Shown here: piece by piece, positions 7,832 to 16,720 of the stretch | How the letters are laid out: the number at the start of each line of letters is the position of its first letter | Numbering within the stretch: position 1 is the first letter of the stretch | Origin: CAYQVO01 sp964421085 | GTDB taxonomy: Bacteria > Bdellovibrionota_C > UBA2361 > CAYQVO01 | Length of the DNA: 64,000 nt | Assembly (NCBI GenBank): GCA_964421085.1 | Contig: CAYQVO010000002.1 | Location: forward strand, 1-64,000 | Reading direction: 5' to 3' | Program-made: the position numbers and the translations under genes | The notes under the pieces: model-generated | The model's database searches: none | What the model was told of the DNA's origin: nothing | Seen by the model: only the letters and a program-made list of their open reading frames with translations

Positions 7832-9265
7832 ATGAGGCCATATTTCTGTTTCTGCTCGATCTTCCTGTGCTGCATCTTCTGCGCAGAAGCAGTGTTCGCA
7901 GCATCTTCGCCTTTCGAGGCGTTCCTGAAAACAGCCTCAGTCGATTCCGATCGTGTGAAAGTCGTCGTCCGGCATCTCGAAGGAATCGATGAAATAGATC
8001 TTCACAAAGTAGAGCCCTCCCGCAGGACAGTCTGCTCGGTAAACAGGGGAGAGATTGTCGAATGCCCGAAGATCTCGCTTTACAGAGGAAAGCTGAAGCG
8101 GGAAGGAAGAAGCGGAAGCCTGCGGGCAAGCGCAGATATAAGGGGGAAAAAGCTGAAGCTGACGTTTCATGGACGGCGGCGGGGCAGGCTTATTCAGGTG
8201 GCCGGCAATGTGAAGTCCTTTTCCGCCGCGCGTGCTTCATTTGTTCCTTCGTTTGCCAGGTTTAAATGCGGAGCCGACGCCGGCGAAACGCCGATAGCTG
8301 CCCTCGCGCGGGAAACTTACACCACAGCGGAGTCCACGGTCGCTTCTTCGCGCGTGTTTTCAGTGAGCGCGATGGCTGACTACGACTGGTATCAGGTTTT
8401 CGAAGGCGAGCCTTTCTCAGAGATTCAGTCGATTATGAATACAGTGAACAGTATTTATTTCAATCAGCTGAATATCGAGGTGCAGGTGGCGGATATGAAG
8501 GCTTTCACATCAGCCGAAAACTGGAGCCGGGCCGGAGAAACTCTGCTCGAAAGCTTCCGAAGCTATAATAATCAGCAGCCGGCGCTCAAGACCGCCGATG
8601 CTTATCACCTTTTCACGGGCAAAGCGATAGAGCCTGAAGGCATGGTCGGCCTCTCGTACGTCAGGATGGTTTGCCGGCATAACGGCTTGTACAGTTACGG
8701 CTTCACCGCGTATTATCCTCTTCCCGTTCAGCCGATTATTACAGCCCACGAGCTTGCTCACAATCTTGGCGCGACTCATACTTCTTCCGGCATCATGCTA
8801 GCCAATCTTAACTCCAACCCGCGAAGCTTCTCGAAGTTCAGCGTCGATGAGATACAGAGGTACATCAAAGCTTACGGCAGTTGTCTCGCGCGCGATTCCC
8901 TTCCCACCGCGCGAATAGATTCTCTTTCCTTTTCGAAGAAGGGGCGGTTCAGAGCCACAGTGCGGGCCGGTGGCAGCATTACGGATTCGTGCACCCTGTC
9001 TGTTTACGCTTCCACAAAGCAGTTTTTGCTGAAATCCTCCGTTGTCGAGACGCGGCCGGCCAGAATAGCCGCGTTCAATGTTACTGCTGATGCGCTGAGG
9101 AAAAAGATCAGCAGGGTTTCAAAGCCGGATACCAGAAGATCGCGCAAGGTTTATTTCCGCGCTGTAACGCGATGCGGGGATTCAATGGGCGTTTCGACGA
9201 TAAAGTCGGTCAAGGTCCGGAGCAGAAGCATGAGAAGGTTTTACAGGGCGATCTCAGTCAGTTGA
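7832..9265 (+). CDS. Secreted reprolysin/ADAM-type zinc metalloprotease
   Basis: 477 residues with a Cys-rich hydrophobic signal peptide (cleavage probably after VFA, residue 23). A propeptide-like basic region (25-170) precedes a metzincin catalytic domain. The zinc site HELAHNLGATH near residue 306 fits HExxHNxGxxH, with a Met-turn (GIML) some 15 residues later, as in M12B proteases. A C-terminal region of about 120 residues, rich in Arg, Ser and Lys, may be a beta-sandwich. The product is predicted to be exported and to cleave extracellular protein. It starts 33 bases after recJ and ends 11 bases before the convergent hydrolase gene. The target protein is unknown. Confidence 0.85.
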   Translation: MRPYFCFCSIFLCCIFCAEAVFAASSPFEAFLKTASVDSDRVKVVVRHLEGIDEIDLHKVEPSRRTVCSVNRGEIVECPKISLYRGKLKREGRSGSLRASADIRGKKLKLTFHGRRRGRLIQVAGNVKSFSAARASFVPSFARFKCGADAGETPIAALARETYTTAESTVASSRVFSVSAMADYDWYQVFEGEPFSEIQSIMNTVNSIYFNQLNIEVQVADMKAFTSAENWSRAGETLLESFRSYNNQQPALKTADAYHLFTGKAIEPEGMVGLSYVRMVCRHNGLYSYGFTAYYPLPVQPIITAHELAHNLGATHTSSGIMLANLNSNPRSFSKFSVDEIQRYIKAYGSCLARDSLPTARIDSLSFSKKGRFRATVRAGGSITDSCTLSVYASTKQFLLKSSVVETRPARIAAFNVTADALRKKISRVSKPDTRRSRKVYFRAVTRCGDSMGVSTIKSVKVRSRSMRRFYRAISVS

Positions 9266-9276
9266 ACGAGAAATAT

Positions 9277-10134
9277 TCAAAACACCTCCGCCCTGCCTTT
9301 ATTCATCACATGGAACGATCCGGAAGGAAACGCTTTGACCTCAATGGTGCCTGATATATCGGTCCTGAAAACCCTGACACCGGCTTTCTCATATCTGGAG
9401 ATCGTCCCGGCGTCGGGGTATCCGCGGATATTTCTGTTGTTGACGCTTACCACTGCGGCAAGAGGGGAAACTCGTTTGAGAAATGCTTTTCCTGCGGTCT
9501 GCTTCGATGCATGATGACCCGCCTTGAGAAGCTTGACAGCTCCAGGGGCCTGAGAGCTTTCCATCAGCCCTTTTTCCGTCCTGTGATTCGCGTCTCCCAT
9601 CAGAAGCGCGGAGAAGCTTCCATATTGAAGAAGCAGGACCATCGTGTTTGTGTTCCAGTCGCCGGAACCGATATTCGCTGCGGGCCAGAGGACGTCAATC
9701 TTCAGATCGCCAAGCTTGAGTTTCTCTCCAGCCGAAACAGCTCTATACCTGGCGTTATCACGTACGCCCTCCAGGTACCATCGCGCCATGTCGCTCCCCA
9801 TCGGAGGATTGCCGAGATCCTGGCCGTTGTCGATAAGTGATTTGACATCGAAAAATTTCAAAAATGTGAACACACCGCCAAAGTGATCGAGATGCGGATG
9901 GGTCAGAAAGAGCAGGTGTATCTCCCCCGTTTCTTTCGACTGGACATACTTCGCCGCGCCGGGGCCGGTCATCGGATTTCCGGTATCCACTATCGCGGTC
10001 AGATTTTCCGGCGTGCGGATGAAGAGGCAGTCCCCCTCTCCGACATCGATAAATGTCAGAAGCAGGGGGTCCTGCAGCGCTCTGGAGGAGGGGGGAAAAA
10101 GAAGAAAAATTAAGAGGAAAAAGATCCGGAGCAT
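9277..10134 (-). CDS. Exported ComEC-like metallo-beta-lactamase-fold hydrolase
   Basis: 285 residues from the ATG at 10134, chosen because AGGAGG lies 10 bases upstream and the product then begins with a clean signal peptide (MLRIFFLLIF, ending near SSRA). The body matches the free-standing version of the ComEC/Rec2 C-terminal domain: FIDVGEGDC, THPHLDH (HxHxDH metal site) near residue 77, a GDAN motif, and GHHAS. Family members act on nucleic acid or phosphodiesters. Here the domain has lost the ComEC channel and gained an export signal, so it may be a periplasmic or secreted nuclease. Convergent with the metalloprotease gene; divergent from the glycosyltransferase at 10190. Confidence 0.82.
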   Translation of the reverse strand: MLRIFFLLIFLLFPPSSRALQDPLLLTFIDVGEGDCLFIRTPENLTAIVDTGNPMTGPGAAKYVQSKETGEIHLLFLTHPHLDHFGGVFTFLKFFDVKSLIDNGQDLGNPPMGSDMARWYLEGVRDNARYRAVSAGEKLKLGDLKIDVLWPAANIGSGDWNTNTMVLLLQYGSFSALLMGDANHRTEKGLMESSQAPGAVKLLKAGHHASKQTAGKAFLKRVSPLAAVVSVNNRNIRGYPDAGTISRYEKAGVRVFRTDISGTIEVKAFPSGSFHVMNKGRAEVF

Positions 10135-10189
10135 CTGAATGGCCTCCTGTCGGTTGACCTGAACTTGCGGCTGATTATAGAGTCTCGCT

Positions 10190-10879
10190 ATGAAACTTTC
10201 GATAGTTATTCCCTGTTTTAATGAACGGCATACGATCAATCAGATTATTGCGGCCGTCAGGTCCGCGCCCGTAGCTGAGAAAGAGATTATCGTCGTCGAT
10301 GACTGCTCCACTGACGGCACGCGGGAGGTTCTTCGGAACGAAATCGCGCCTCTTGTGGATAAAATTCTTTATCACGAAGTAAACAAGGGGAAGGGAGCGG
10401 CTCTTCGCACGGGTTTCGAGAACGCGACAGGAGACCTGGTAATAGTCCAGGACGCCGACCTCGAGTATGACCCGCAGGAGGATCCGGATCTCATGGCGCC
10501 GATTCTGAAGGACAAGGCCGATGTCGTTTTCGGATCGCGCTTCGTCAGCGGCCAGCCTCACAGAGTGGTTTATTTCTGGCATATGATGGGAAACAAGTTT
10601 CTCACCCTGCTTTCCAACATGTTCACGAACGTAAACCTCACCGATATGGAGACCTGTTACAAGATGTTCAGGCGTGAAGTGATTCAATCGATCCGGATTG
10701 AGGAGAATCGTTTCGGATTCGAGCCTGAGATTACCGCCAAGGTCGCGAAAGGCGGATGGCGGATATACGAGGTTGGTATCTCCTATTACGGACGGACGTA
10801 TTCCGAGGGAAAGAAGATCGGCTGGCGGGACGGTTTCCGGGCGATTATGGCGATCGTGAAGTATAATTTATTGAAGTGA
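10190..10879 (+). CDS. Family 2 glycosyltransferase, polyprenyl-phosphate sugar type
   Basis: 229 residues forming a single GT-A domain without membrane segments. Seen: LSIVIPCFNE at the N-terminus, VVDDCSTDGT, NKGKGAALRTG, the metal-binding QDADLEYDP, and a late GWRDG segment. This pattern fits dolichyl- or undecaprenyl-phosphate mannose/glucose synthases (DPM1-like), which load a sugar from a nucleotide onto a lipid carrier at the cytoplasmic face. The donor cannot be named. It lies alone on the plus strand, divergent from the ComEC-like gene, 95 bases before the convergent protease gene. A GT-C transferase that could use such a lipid-linked sugar lies at 48389. Confidence 0.85.
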   Translation: MKLSIVIPCFNERHTINQIIAAVRSAPVAEKEIIVVDDCSTDGTREVLRNEIAPLVDKILYHEVNKGKGAALRTGFENATGDLVIVQDADLEYDPQEDPDLMAPILKDKADVVFGSRFVSGQPHRVVYFWHMMGNKFLTLLSNMFTNVNLTDMETCYKMFRREVIQSIRIEENRFGFEPEITAKVAKGGWRIYEVGISYYGRTYSEGKKIGWRDGFRAIMAIVKYNLLK

Positions 10880-10974
10880 CCGCGCAGGCAACAAGGAAAT
10901 GGCAACTCCGTCAAACCTGCACGGTGCCACTGTACGAAGGTCCCACTGTATGAAGGCCGTCGCAATCCCGTCCT

Positions 10975-11775
10975 TTACACCGCCCCGTAATTCGGCACCT
11001 CTTTCGAAATGAAATCTATAATCACCTGACGATCAAGCTCGACAAAAACCTCTATCGTCCCGTCCTTGCACGTTGTGGTAGTTCCGCCGCTTACGACACC
11101 GGCAATTCCCCATTTTCCGCTGCTGCTTTCTCCAATTGCCGGACCGCCTGAGTCCCCTTCGCAGGCCCCCGAATGAGTGGCATCATATTCGGCCACAATA
11201 CCACCCTGAGTGATTCCGGATACGACCATTCTCGTTCTCTCGGCGCTGTTTCCCCGGTCTTTATCCACTGCGGTCTTTCCATCCTCGTCGAGGCCGAAGC
11301 CATAGACATAAATCGAATCTCCCGCCGACATCTGCCTCGAAAGGAGAAGCGGAAGAGGTGTAATATCCACCTCCTCGGCGAGTGTGATAATTCCGACATC
11401 ATATTTGAAAGCATACTGCGAGATCGGATTGTACGACGGATGTGTGACGATACCCGTCGCCCTTACGGATTTGCTGCCCGTCAGGACTTTTACTGTGGGC
11501 GACAGAAAGAGCTGACCGCAGTGGGCGGCGGTCAGGATCTTGTTTCGCGCAATGAAAGCGCCCGAACAGAGGGACGACGGCTCGCCTTTCCCGTTTTCGG
11601 AGAGCAGCATGGCGATCGGTCCTTCTCCTTCCGGACACGCTTCGCCGTTTATGATTTTGAGAGCGCAGTCGCCGGAGAGCTGTCCGCCTTCGTCGTCGTC
11701 GCTGTCCGAACTCGAGCAGGCTGCCAGAGAAACCACAAGGACTGCGATAATGCCGGCTCTAACTTTGGTATTCAT
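10975..11775 (-). CDS. Trypsin-like serine protease lipoprotein
   Basis: 266 residues from MNTKVRAG (ATG 11775); a longer in-frame start at 11805 would bury the signal. The lipobox LAA-Cys20 is followed by an Asp/Ser-rich linker. The S1 catalytic triad is complete: His85 in TAAHC, Asp126 in KYDVGI and Ser209 in GDSGGP. An activation-like site IINGE near residue 41 suggests zymogen processing. The mature enzyme would be tethered to a membrane and act in the periplasm or outside. It is flanked by two glycosyltransferase genes, with only 43 bases to the stop of the one upstream. Confidence 0.9.
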   Translation of the reverse strand: MNTKVRAGIIAVLVVSLAACSSSDSDDDEGGQLSGDCALKIINGEACPEGEGPIAMLLSENGKGEPSSLCSGAFIARNKILTAAHCGQLFLSPTVKVLTGSKSVRATGIVTHPSYNPISQYAFKYDVGIITLAEEVDITPLPLLLSRQMSAGDSIYVYGFGLDEDGKTAVDKDRGNSAERTRMVVSGITQGGIVAEYDATHSGACEGDSGGPAIGESSSGKWGIAGVVSGGTTTTCKDGTIEVFVELDRQVIIDFISKEVPNYGAV

Positions 11776-11818
11776 GCTTACACTCTCCATTCTCGTAAAA
11801 ATCACGCGAAGGGGCCGT

Positions 11819-12595
11819 TCAGGAAGGCCTCCATCTGGTTAAAAAGCCTTCGTATGTGGAACGATCGACGTTCCTGTGCCACATTATGAAACGGAAGAGA
11901 TCCCGGAACATTTTCATTGAGTCGACCACGAGGTTTACTTTGGAGTCGGGGACATTCGTCCAGTTCACCGGCACTTCCACAATCTTGAGATGCGCTTTTC
12001 TCGCGATATAAAGGATCTCCACATCGAATCCAAATTCGGTTGAACGCTGCCGGGAAAAGAGGAATCTGGCGGCGGGAGCCCGGAAGAGCTTGAATCCGCA
12101 CTGGGTGTCGGCTATTCCGGGGACGGCGATCCAGTTTACGATTCCATTGAAAAGTCTTCCGAGAAACTTTCGATACCACCGTGTTTTCACCATCGTATCG
12201 CGCGAGGAGACGGCACGGCTTCCAATTACGACATCCGCGTTCTCCGTTCTCATTGCCGCTTCGAGCCTGTCCAGTTCCTGAATCGGAGTGGATCCATCAG
12301 CATCAGCAAAGAGATACAGAGGAGAATCAACGGCGAGCATTCCGGCCCGGACCGCATTGCCCTTGCCCTGGTTTCTCACGATGCGAAGAGCGTTTATCTG
12401 AGGCCTGACTTTAGTGAACTTCTCCACCAGCTCAGACGTCTGGTCCGTGCTTCCATCGTCCACCACGATGATCTGATAGAGACGTCCGCTCCGTTCGAAA
12501 AAATTAATCATATCCAGGAGCGTCGGCGGCAGACGGTGGTACTCGTTGTATGCGGGAATGATGACAGCTATTTCAGTTGATGCATCGGCGGACAA
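11819..12595 (-). CDS. Family 2 glycosyltransferase, ALG5/DPM-like
   Basis: 258 residues, one GT-A domain. Motifs: VIIPAYNE, VVDDGSTDQT, NQGKGNAVRAG, ADADGSTP, and a DTQCGFKLF segment typical of dolichyl-phosphate glucosyltransferase-like enzymes. No membrane helices follow, unlike many bacterial homologues. It probably transfers a sugar from a nucleotide donor to a polyprenyl phosphate. It is read away from rpmH, with a 177-base divergent interval, and is followed by the secreted protease gene. It is not closely similar to the other family 2 enzyme at 10190. Confidence 0.85.
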   Translation of the reverse strand: MSADASTEIAVIIPAYNEYHRLPPTLLDMINFFERSGRLYQIIVVDDGSTDQTSELVEKFTKVRPQINALRIVRNQGKGNAVRAGMLAVDSPLYLFADADGSTPIQELDRLEAAMRTENADVVIGSRAVSSRDTMVKTRWYRKFLGRLFNGIVNWIAVPGIADTQCGFKLFRAPAARFLFSRQRSTEFGFDVEILYIARKAHLKIVEVPVNWTNVPDSKVNLVVDSMKMFRDLFRFIMWHRNVDRSTYEGFLTRWRPS

Positions 12596-12708
12596 AACGT
12601 CAGATCTCCAAATGTATGTGTGACTGGTGACGATTTTTATTCTAAAACTCAGTTAATACAAGTGCTTAAAAAGGACTGGTTTTGTAGATGAAGGAAAAGG
12701 CGCGTAAG

Positions 12709-12737
12709 TTGCTTTTTAGAAAACAAAGCATTATCCT
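12709..12737 (+). promoter_or_regulatory. Candidate sigma-70 promoter for rpmH
   Basis: TTGCTT (12709-12714), a 17-base spacer and TATCCT (12732-12737). A transcript would start near 12744, about 30 bases before the rpmH ATG. The fit is moderate. Position and spacing are the main support. Confidence 0.35.
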
Positions 12738-12772
12738 TACAAGTCCTTGGAAACAAAAGTATTTTAAGAAAA

Positions 12773-12934
12773 ATGAAACGGACGTACAAACCAAGTAAAA
12801 AAAGCAGGCGCACTACTCACGGCTTTCGTGAGCGCATGTCTACGAAGAGTGGAAAGAAGGTGCTGAATGCGCGCCGTGCAAAAGGGCGCAAGCAGATTGC
12901 TACTTCAACTCCGGGGAAAGGCCATTACAGGTAG
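12773..12934 (+). CDS. rpmH: Ribosomal protein L34
   Basis: A 53-residue very basic protein starting MKRTYKPSKK, with the L34 core (GFRERM, then AGKK-like SGKK, then ARRAKGRK). It is slightly longer than the usual 44-47 residues because of a C-terminal tail. L34 is part of the large ribosomal subunit. Next in order are rnpA, yidD, yidC and mnmE, the arrangement common around the bacterial origin, although dnaA is not present upstream. It overlaps rnpA in another frame. Confidence 0.97.
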   Translation: MKRTYKPSKKSRRTTHGFRERMSTKSGKKVLNARRAKGRKQIATSTPGKGHYR

Positions 12935-13334
12935 AGCTAATTCCAGCTTTCCAGCTGATGCCAGACTTAAACGCAGGAAAGATTTTCTGCGAGTGCGGGA
13001 GTGCGGAAAGAAAAGCCACTCAAGGCACTTTCTCGTCGTTTATGCGCAGTCTGAACGGATCACAGGGGACCCGGATACGGGCGGCGACCCGGGGACGGCG
13101 GTATCAAGGCTCGGGATAGCGGTTACCAAAAAGTCGGAAGCATCTTCCGTGAAACGAAACCGGATGAAGCGGCTTATCCGCGAGGTGTTCCGCCTGAACC
13201 GGTACCGGGTCAAACGAGGCTTCGACATCGTGGTAATTGCACGGGGGGAGTTCAATGCGCTCAAGTTCGCCGATGTGGAGCGGGAAATTCTCGATAACAT
13301 GGCGCGTGGAAGGCTGTTAAATGAACCGGCTTGA
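12867..13334 (+). CDS. rnpA: Ribonuclease P protein component
   Basis: 155 codons from the ATG at 12867. The family core begins at FPADARLKRRKDF, and the RNP motif region reads KRNRMKRLIREVFR. The protein helps RNase P RNA mature tRNA 5' ends. Between the rpmH stop (12934) and the conserved core there is no ATG, GTG or TTG in frame, so translation must start inside rpmH: ATG 12867 (68-base overlap) or TTG 12897 (38-base overlap). This gives an N-terminal extension encoded by the overlap. A middle Gly/Asp/Pro loop (TGDPDTGGDPG) is an unusual insertion. It overlaps yidD by 14 bases. Confidence 0.93.
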   Translation: MRAVQKGASRLLLQLRGKAITGRANSSFPADARLKRRKDFLRVRECGKKSHSRHFLVVYAQSERITGDPDTGGDPGTAVSRLGIAVTKKSEASSVKRNRMKRLIREVFRLNRYRVKRGFDIVVIARGEFNALKFADVEREILDNMARGRLLNEPA

Positions 13335-13590
13335 ACCTGCGAAGAGGATAGGTGAAGAAACTCGCGGGCTGTTCCTTGCGATGTTGACGCCTTTTTATCG
13401 CGTGTGGAAAGCCTGCATCTCTCCGCTTGTCGGTCCTGCGTGCAGGTTTCAGCCGTCATGCTCGGATTACTTCATGGAAGCAGTGAAAATTCACGGTATT
13501 TTAAAAGGAATATATCTCGGACTTCGTCGTCTCCTCCGGTGCCATGCTCTGCACCCCGGGGGACTTGATCCAGTCCCTCCAGCGAGATAA
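13321..13590 (+). CDS. yidD: Membrane protein insertion efficiency factor YidD
   Basis: 89 residues with the invariant CRFQPSCSDY motif near the middle and RLLRCHALHPGG near the end. YidD is a small amphipathic inner-membrane-associated protein that assists YidC-dependent insertion. An extra 20-residue N-terminal leader precedes the usual LLxPFYR region (here MLTPFYRVWK). It overlaps rnpA by 14 bases and ends 10 bases before yidC. Confidence 0.95.
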   Translation: MNRLEPAKRIGEETRGLFLAMLTPFYRVWKACISPLVGPACRFQPSCSDYFMEAVKIHGILKGIYLGLRRLLRCHALHPGGLDPVPPAR

Positions 13591-13600
13591 AGAGTTGGTT

Positions 13601-15322
13601 ATGCAGGACGAAAGCAACAATACACGATTTTTAATCGCCCTTGTTCTCTCAGTTATCGTAGCTACCGTTTATATGGGGTATTTCATTACTCCGTATCAGC
13701 AGCAGCCTGGAGGCGTTCAACAGCAGGGGCAGCCGCAATCAGCGGTTTCTCCGGCAGCGCCGGAGTATCAGCAGGAGAGCGCAGTACAGCAGCAGGCGCC
13801 GGACGCTGGATTGCAGGTTCAGGCGCCGCCGCAGCCCGCTGCCAATCCCAGTCCCGCCCAGCTGAAAGAAGCGCGCCATATCGTCGTAGAGAACGAGAAG
13901 TTCGTCATGACACTGAATCTTCTCGGCGGGCGTATCGAGTCCCTCCGGCTGAATGATTACAGTGCAAGACAAGGTGAGGATGAAAGACTCAATCTTGTTC
14001 AGATTTCCCAGAATTCACCACTTCCACTTGCGGTTACCCAGGGCAATATAAGCGACGCTTTTGTGAGATATGAGGCGCAGGGCGCCGAAGGAGCTGTCCG
14101 TGTTCCTGCGGGAGGTCTCACCGTTGCTCTCTCCGGGAGACTTCCCGATGGAAGGGAGATCCGGAAGACTTTGAGATTTTCCCCTGATACCTATCTGTTC
14201 GATGTCGACGTAAGTCTGAGTGCGCCTGACAAGGATGGAAATCCGGTCCGGCTGGAATGGTCCCGGTTCGTCCCCCTTGAGCAGGCCCAGCAGCGGTATG
14301 ATCTCAACCAGTTCATGGCGCTCAATGATCAGGGAAAACTCGTCACTGTGACTCATGACACGGCAGCCCAGCCGCAGAATCTCGGGCAGGGCACATGGGT
14401 TGCCATCACCGACCAGTATTTCATGGCGGCTATCATAGAAGCTTCCGGCAAAGGGGATATCAGCGTCGCCGCCAGTGGCGATGTCTTCGTCTCCCGTATT
14501 CAGGGCGGCGATGCCGGAGGGAAGTTTAAAGTTTTCACCGGTCCAAAGGTGTACGAGGATCTGAGCCGGTTCGGATATTTCCTGGAAAAGAGCGTGGATA
14601 TGGGAGTCTTTTCATTTCTCGCATATCCAATCCTTCTCGCGCTGAGGTGGTTCCATGCGTTCATGCCGCTTCATAACTGGGGGCTCGCGATTATTCTGCT
14701 TACGCTTGCAATCAAGCTGCTGTTTCTCCCTCTCACATCGGCAAGTTTCAAATCAATGCGCGCGATGCAGGAGATTCAGCCTGAAGTTCAGGCGCTGCGC
14801 GAGCGGATCGAAGATGCCACAAAGCTGAATCAGGAGCTTATGGCGCTGTATAAACGGCGGGGCGTAAATCCGATTGGCGGATGCTTCCCCATCGCGATTC
14901 AAATTCCCGTATTTTTCGGTCTTTATAACGCGCTTCTGAACGCAATCGAACTCCGTCATGCGCCGTTTGCGTTATGGATTACAGACCTTTCAGCTCCTGA
15001 AAGGCTCGAAATGTTCGGCGTCGGTGTTCCTCTTATGATACTCATAATGGGCGCGAGCATGCTTATTCAGCAGTGGACCACGCCAACGGCCATGGATCCT
15101 GCGCAGAAAAAAGCCATGCTTCTTATGCCGCTTGTGTTCACTGGAATGTTCATTGTTTTTCCGATGCCGTCCGGACTTGTGCTGTACTGGCTCATCAACA
15201 ACATCATAAGCATCGTGCAGCAGGCATTTTTGAGAAATCAGAAGGGGATAACGCCGCTTCAGGCGACGATTGTATCGAGTATTGCCATCTTCGTGCTGGG
15301 GTACATTCTGGTGCTGATATAA
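13601..15322 (+). CDS. yidC: Membrane protein insertase YidC
   Basis: 573 residues from the ATG at 13601, which puts the first membrane helix (FLIALVLSVIVATVYMGYF) right after a short charged N-terminus; the open frame back to 13544 would overlap yidD. A Gln/Pro/Ala-rich linker (about 40-95) is followed by the large periplasmic beta-sandwich domain of Gram-negative YidC (about 100-340). The conserved five-helix insertase core begins near LHNWGLAIILLTLAIKLL, with the GGCFPIAIQIPVF segment. It inserts and folds inner-membrane proteins with or without SecYEG. Confidence 0.96.
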   Translation: MQDESNNTRFLIALVLSVIVATVYMGYFITPYQQQPGGVQQQGQPQSAVSPAAPEYQQESAVQQQAPDAGLQVQAPPQPAANPSPAQLKEARHIVVENEKFVMTLNLLGGRIESLRLNDYSARQGEDERLNLVQISQNSPLPLAVTQGNISDAFVRYEAQGAEGAVRVPAGGLTVALSGRLPDGREIRKTLRFSPDTYLFDVDVSLSAPDKDGNPVRLEWSRFVPLEQAQQRYDLNQFMALNDQGKLVTVTHDTAAQPQNLGQGTWVAITDQYFMAAIIEASGKGDISVAASGDVFVSRIQGGDAGGKFKVFTGPKVYEDLSRFGYFLEKSVDMGVFSFLAYPILLALRWFHAFMPLHNWGLAIILLTLAIKLLFLPLTSASFKSMRAMQEIQPEVQALRERIEDATKLNQELMALYKRRGVNPIGGCFPIAIQIPVFFGLYNALLNAIELRHAPFALWITDLSAPERLEMFGVGVPLMILIMGASMLIQQWTTPTAMDPAQKKAMLLMPLVFTGMFIVFPMPSGLVLYWLINNIISIVQQAFLRNQKGITPLQATIVSSIAIFVLGYILVLI

Positions 15323-15337
15323 TTTCCGTGTCAGGTC

Positions 15338-16720
15338 GTGGAGGAGGAGAACAGAGACACCATCATCGCACTTGCCACCGCCCCTGCTCCGTCGGGAATC
15401 GCTGTTGTCCGTGTGAGCGGAAATCGCGCGAAGCAGTCGCTTAAGGTCGCATTTTCCAGCAGGGAAGATCCGGCCTCCGATCCCAGGCGCATGGTATTCG
15501 GCAGGATAATCGATGAAAAAGGCGGCCTGATCGATCAGGCTCTTGCAGTCTTTATGCCCGCCCCGAACAGCTATACTGGTGAAGATGTGGTCGAGTTCCA
15601 GTTTCACGGAAGCCCGGTTGCTGCAGATCGTCTGATTTCCTCCCTGCTCAGGCACGGTTTCAGCATGGCCGAGCCGGGCGAGTTTACAAAGAGAGCTTTT
15701 CTGAATGGGAAGCTCGACCTTCTTCAGGCAGAGGCGGTCGCAGATCTCATTGATGCAGGAAGCGTGAACGCGCTGCGTGTCGCGGAAGAGCAGCTCGAAG
15801 GACGGTTCAGCCGGGCAATAGAGGAAATCGGTGAACCGCTCAGGGACGCTTTAAGCGAAGTTGAAGCGATTCTTGATTTTCCTGAGGAGAATATTCAGCC
15901 GTCCCTGATTGGAGAGATTATTCAGGCTGCAGCACATGCAGCGGCAGGGATAGATAAACTCGTTGAAACCTACCGGTATGGAATGATCCTGAGAGAAGGC
16001 TTCCGTGTGCTGCTGTGCGGGGAGCCGAATGCAGGAAAGTCGACACTCTTCAACCGGCTGCTTGGAAGACCCCGGGCTATAGTGACCGAAATTTCGGGCA
16101 CAACCCGGGATGTTCTGGAAGAGCACGTGCTGATCGATCGAAACAGATTCGTTATATGTGATTCTGCCGGCATACGTCGGAGTACCGACAGGATAGAGGC
16201 CATAGGAATCGAGCTCGCTCTCGAACGCCTCGAATGGGCGGATCTTGCGGTTTATGTCTGCGATGCTGCCGGGAGCGGATCTTTTGAGCGAAGACTGCCG
16301 GATCGCTTTGAATCTGCCGGTAAGCCTGTCTGGCTCGTGTGGAACAAGGTGGACGTGAGGCCCGGTCCGCCCGCACGGTTATCGCCACCGCCCCCTTTTT
16401 CACGGACATTTTCCCTTTCAGCGCTGACAGGCCAGGGGGTTGAAGACTTTCAGAAGGCTCTGGTGAAAGAGGTATCAGGCGCACTCGCGCATGAAAGCGA
16501 TGCAAACGTCCTTGTGACGAACGATCGCCAGCGGGAATGCCTCCTGAGGGCACGCGAGTGTCTCGAGCGGGCGATGACGGCGAATCCGGCGAATGTGCCT
16601 CCGGAAATAATAAGTGAGGATCTACGTGGCGCTCTGCGGGCATTGGAGGAGATAATAGGCAAAACCTGGTCTGAAGATATTCTCGGAAGGATATTTTCGA
16701 GATTCTGCATAGGTAAATGA
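15338..16720 (+). CDS. mnmE: tRNA modification GTPase MnmE (TrmE)
   Basis: 460 residues starting at GTG 15338. An N-terminal tetrahydrofolate-binding domain has the typical TIIALATAPAPSGIAVVRVSG opening. The G domain has GEPNAGKST (G1), GTTRD (G2), DSAG (G3) and NKVD (G4). The C-terminus FCIGK carries the catalytic Cys motif. With MnmG it modifies the wobble uridine of several tRNAs (cmnm5/nm5). It is 15 bases after yidC and overlaps the Memo-family start by 4 bases. The G1-G4 spacing is normal; the G4-G5 region has a Pro-rich insertion (SPPPPFS). Confidence 0.96.
   Translation: MEEENRDTIIALATAPAPSGIAVVRVSGNRAKQSLKVAFSSREDPASDPRRMVFGRIIDEKGGLIDQALAVFMPAPNSYTGEDVVEFQFHGSPVAADRLISSLLRHGFSMAEPGEFTKRAFLNGKLDLLQAEAVADLIDAGSVNALRVAEEQLEGRFSRAIEEIGEPLRDALSEVEAILDFPEENIQPSLIGEIIQAAAHAAAGIDKLVETYRYGMILREGFRVLLCGEPNAGKSTLFNRLLGRPRAIVTEISGTTRDVLEEHVLIDRNRFVICDSAGIRRSTDRIEAIGIELALERLEWADLAVYVCDAAGSGSFERRLPDRFESAGKPVWLVWNKVDVRPGPPARLSPPPPFSRTFSLSALTGQGVEDFQKALVKEVSGALAHESDANVLVTNDRQRECLLRARECLERAMTANPANVPPEIISEDLRGALRALEEIIGKTWSEDILGRIFSRFCIGK

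Noticed and set aside
10931..10960. Short tandem repeat CCACTGTACGAAGG / CCACTGTATGAAGG
   Set aside because: Two copies of about 15 bases in a convergent intergenic region; too small to interpret.
12596..12772. tRNA or other stable RNA upstream of rpmH
   Set aside because: No cloverleaf, TTCGA loop or known RNA motif; the interval fits a promoter region.
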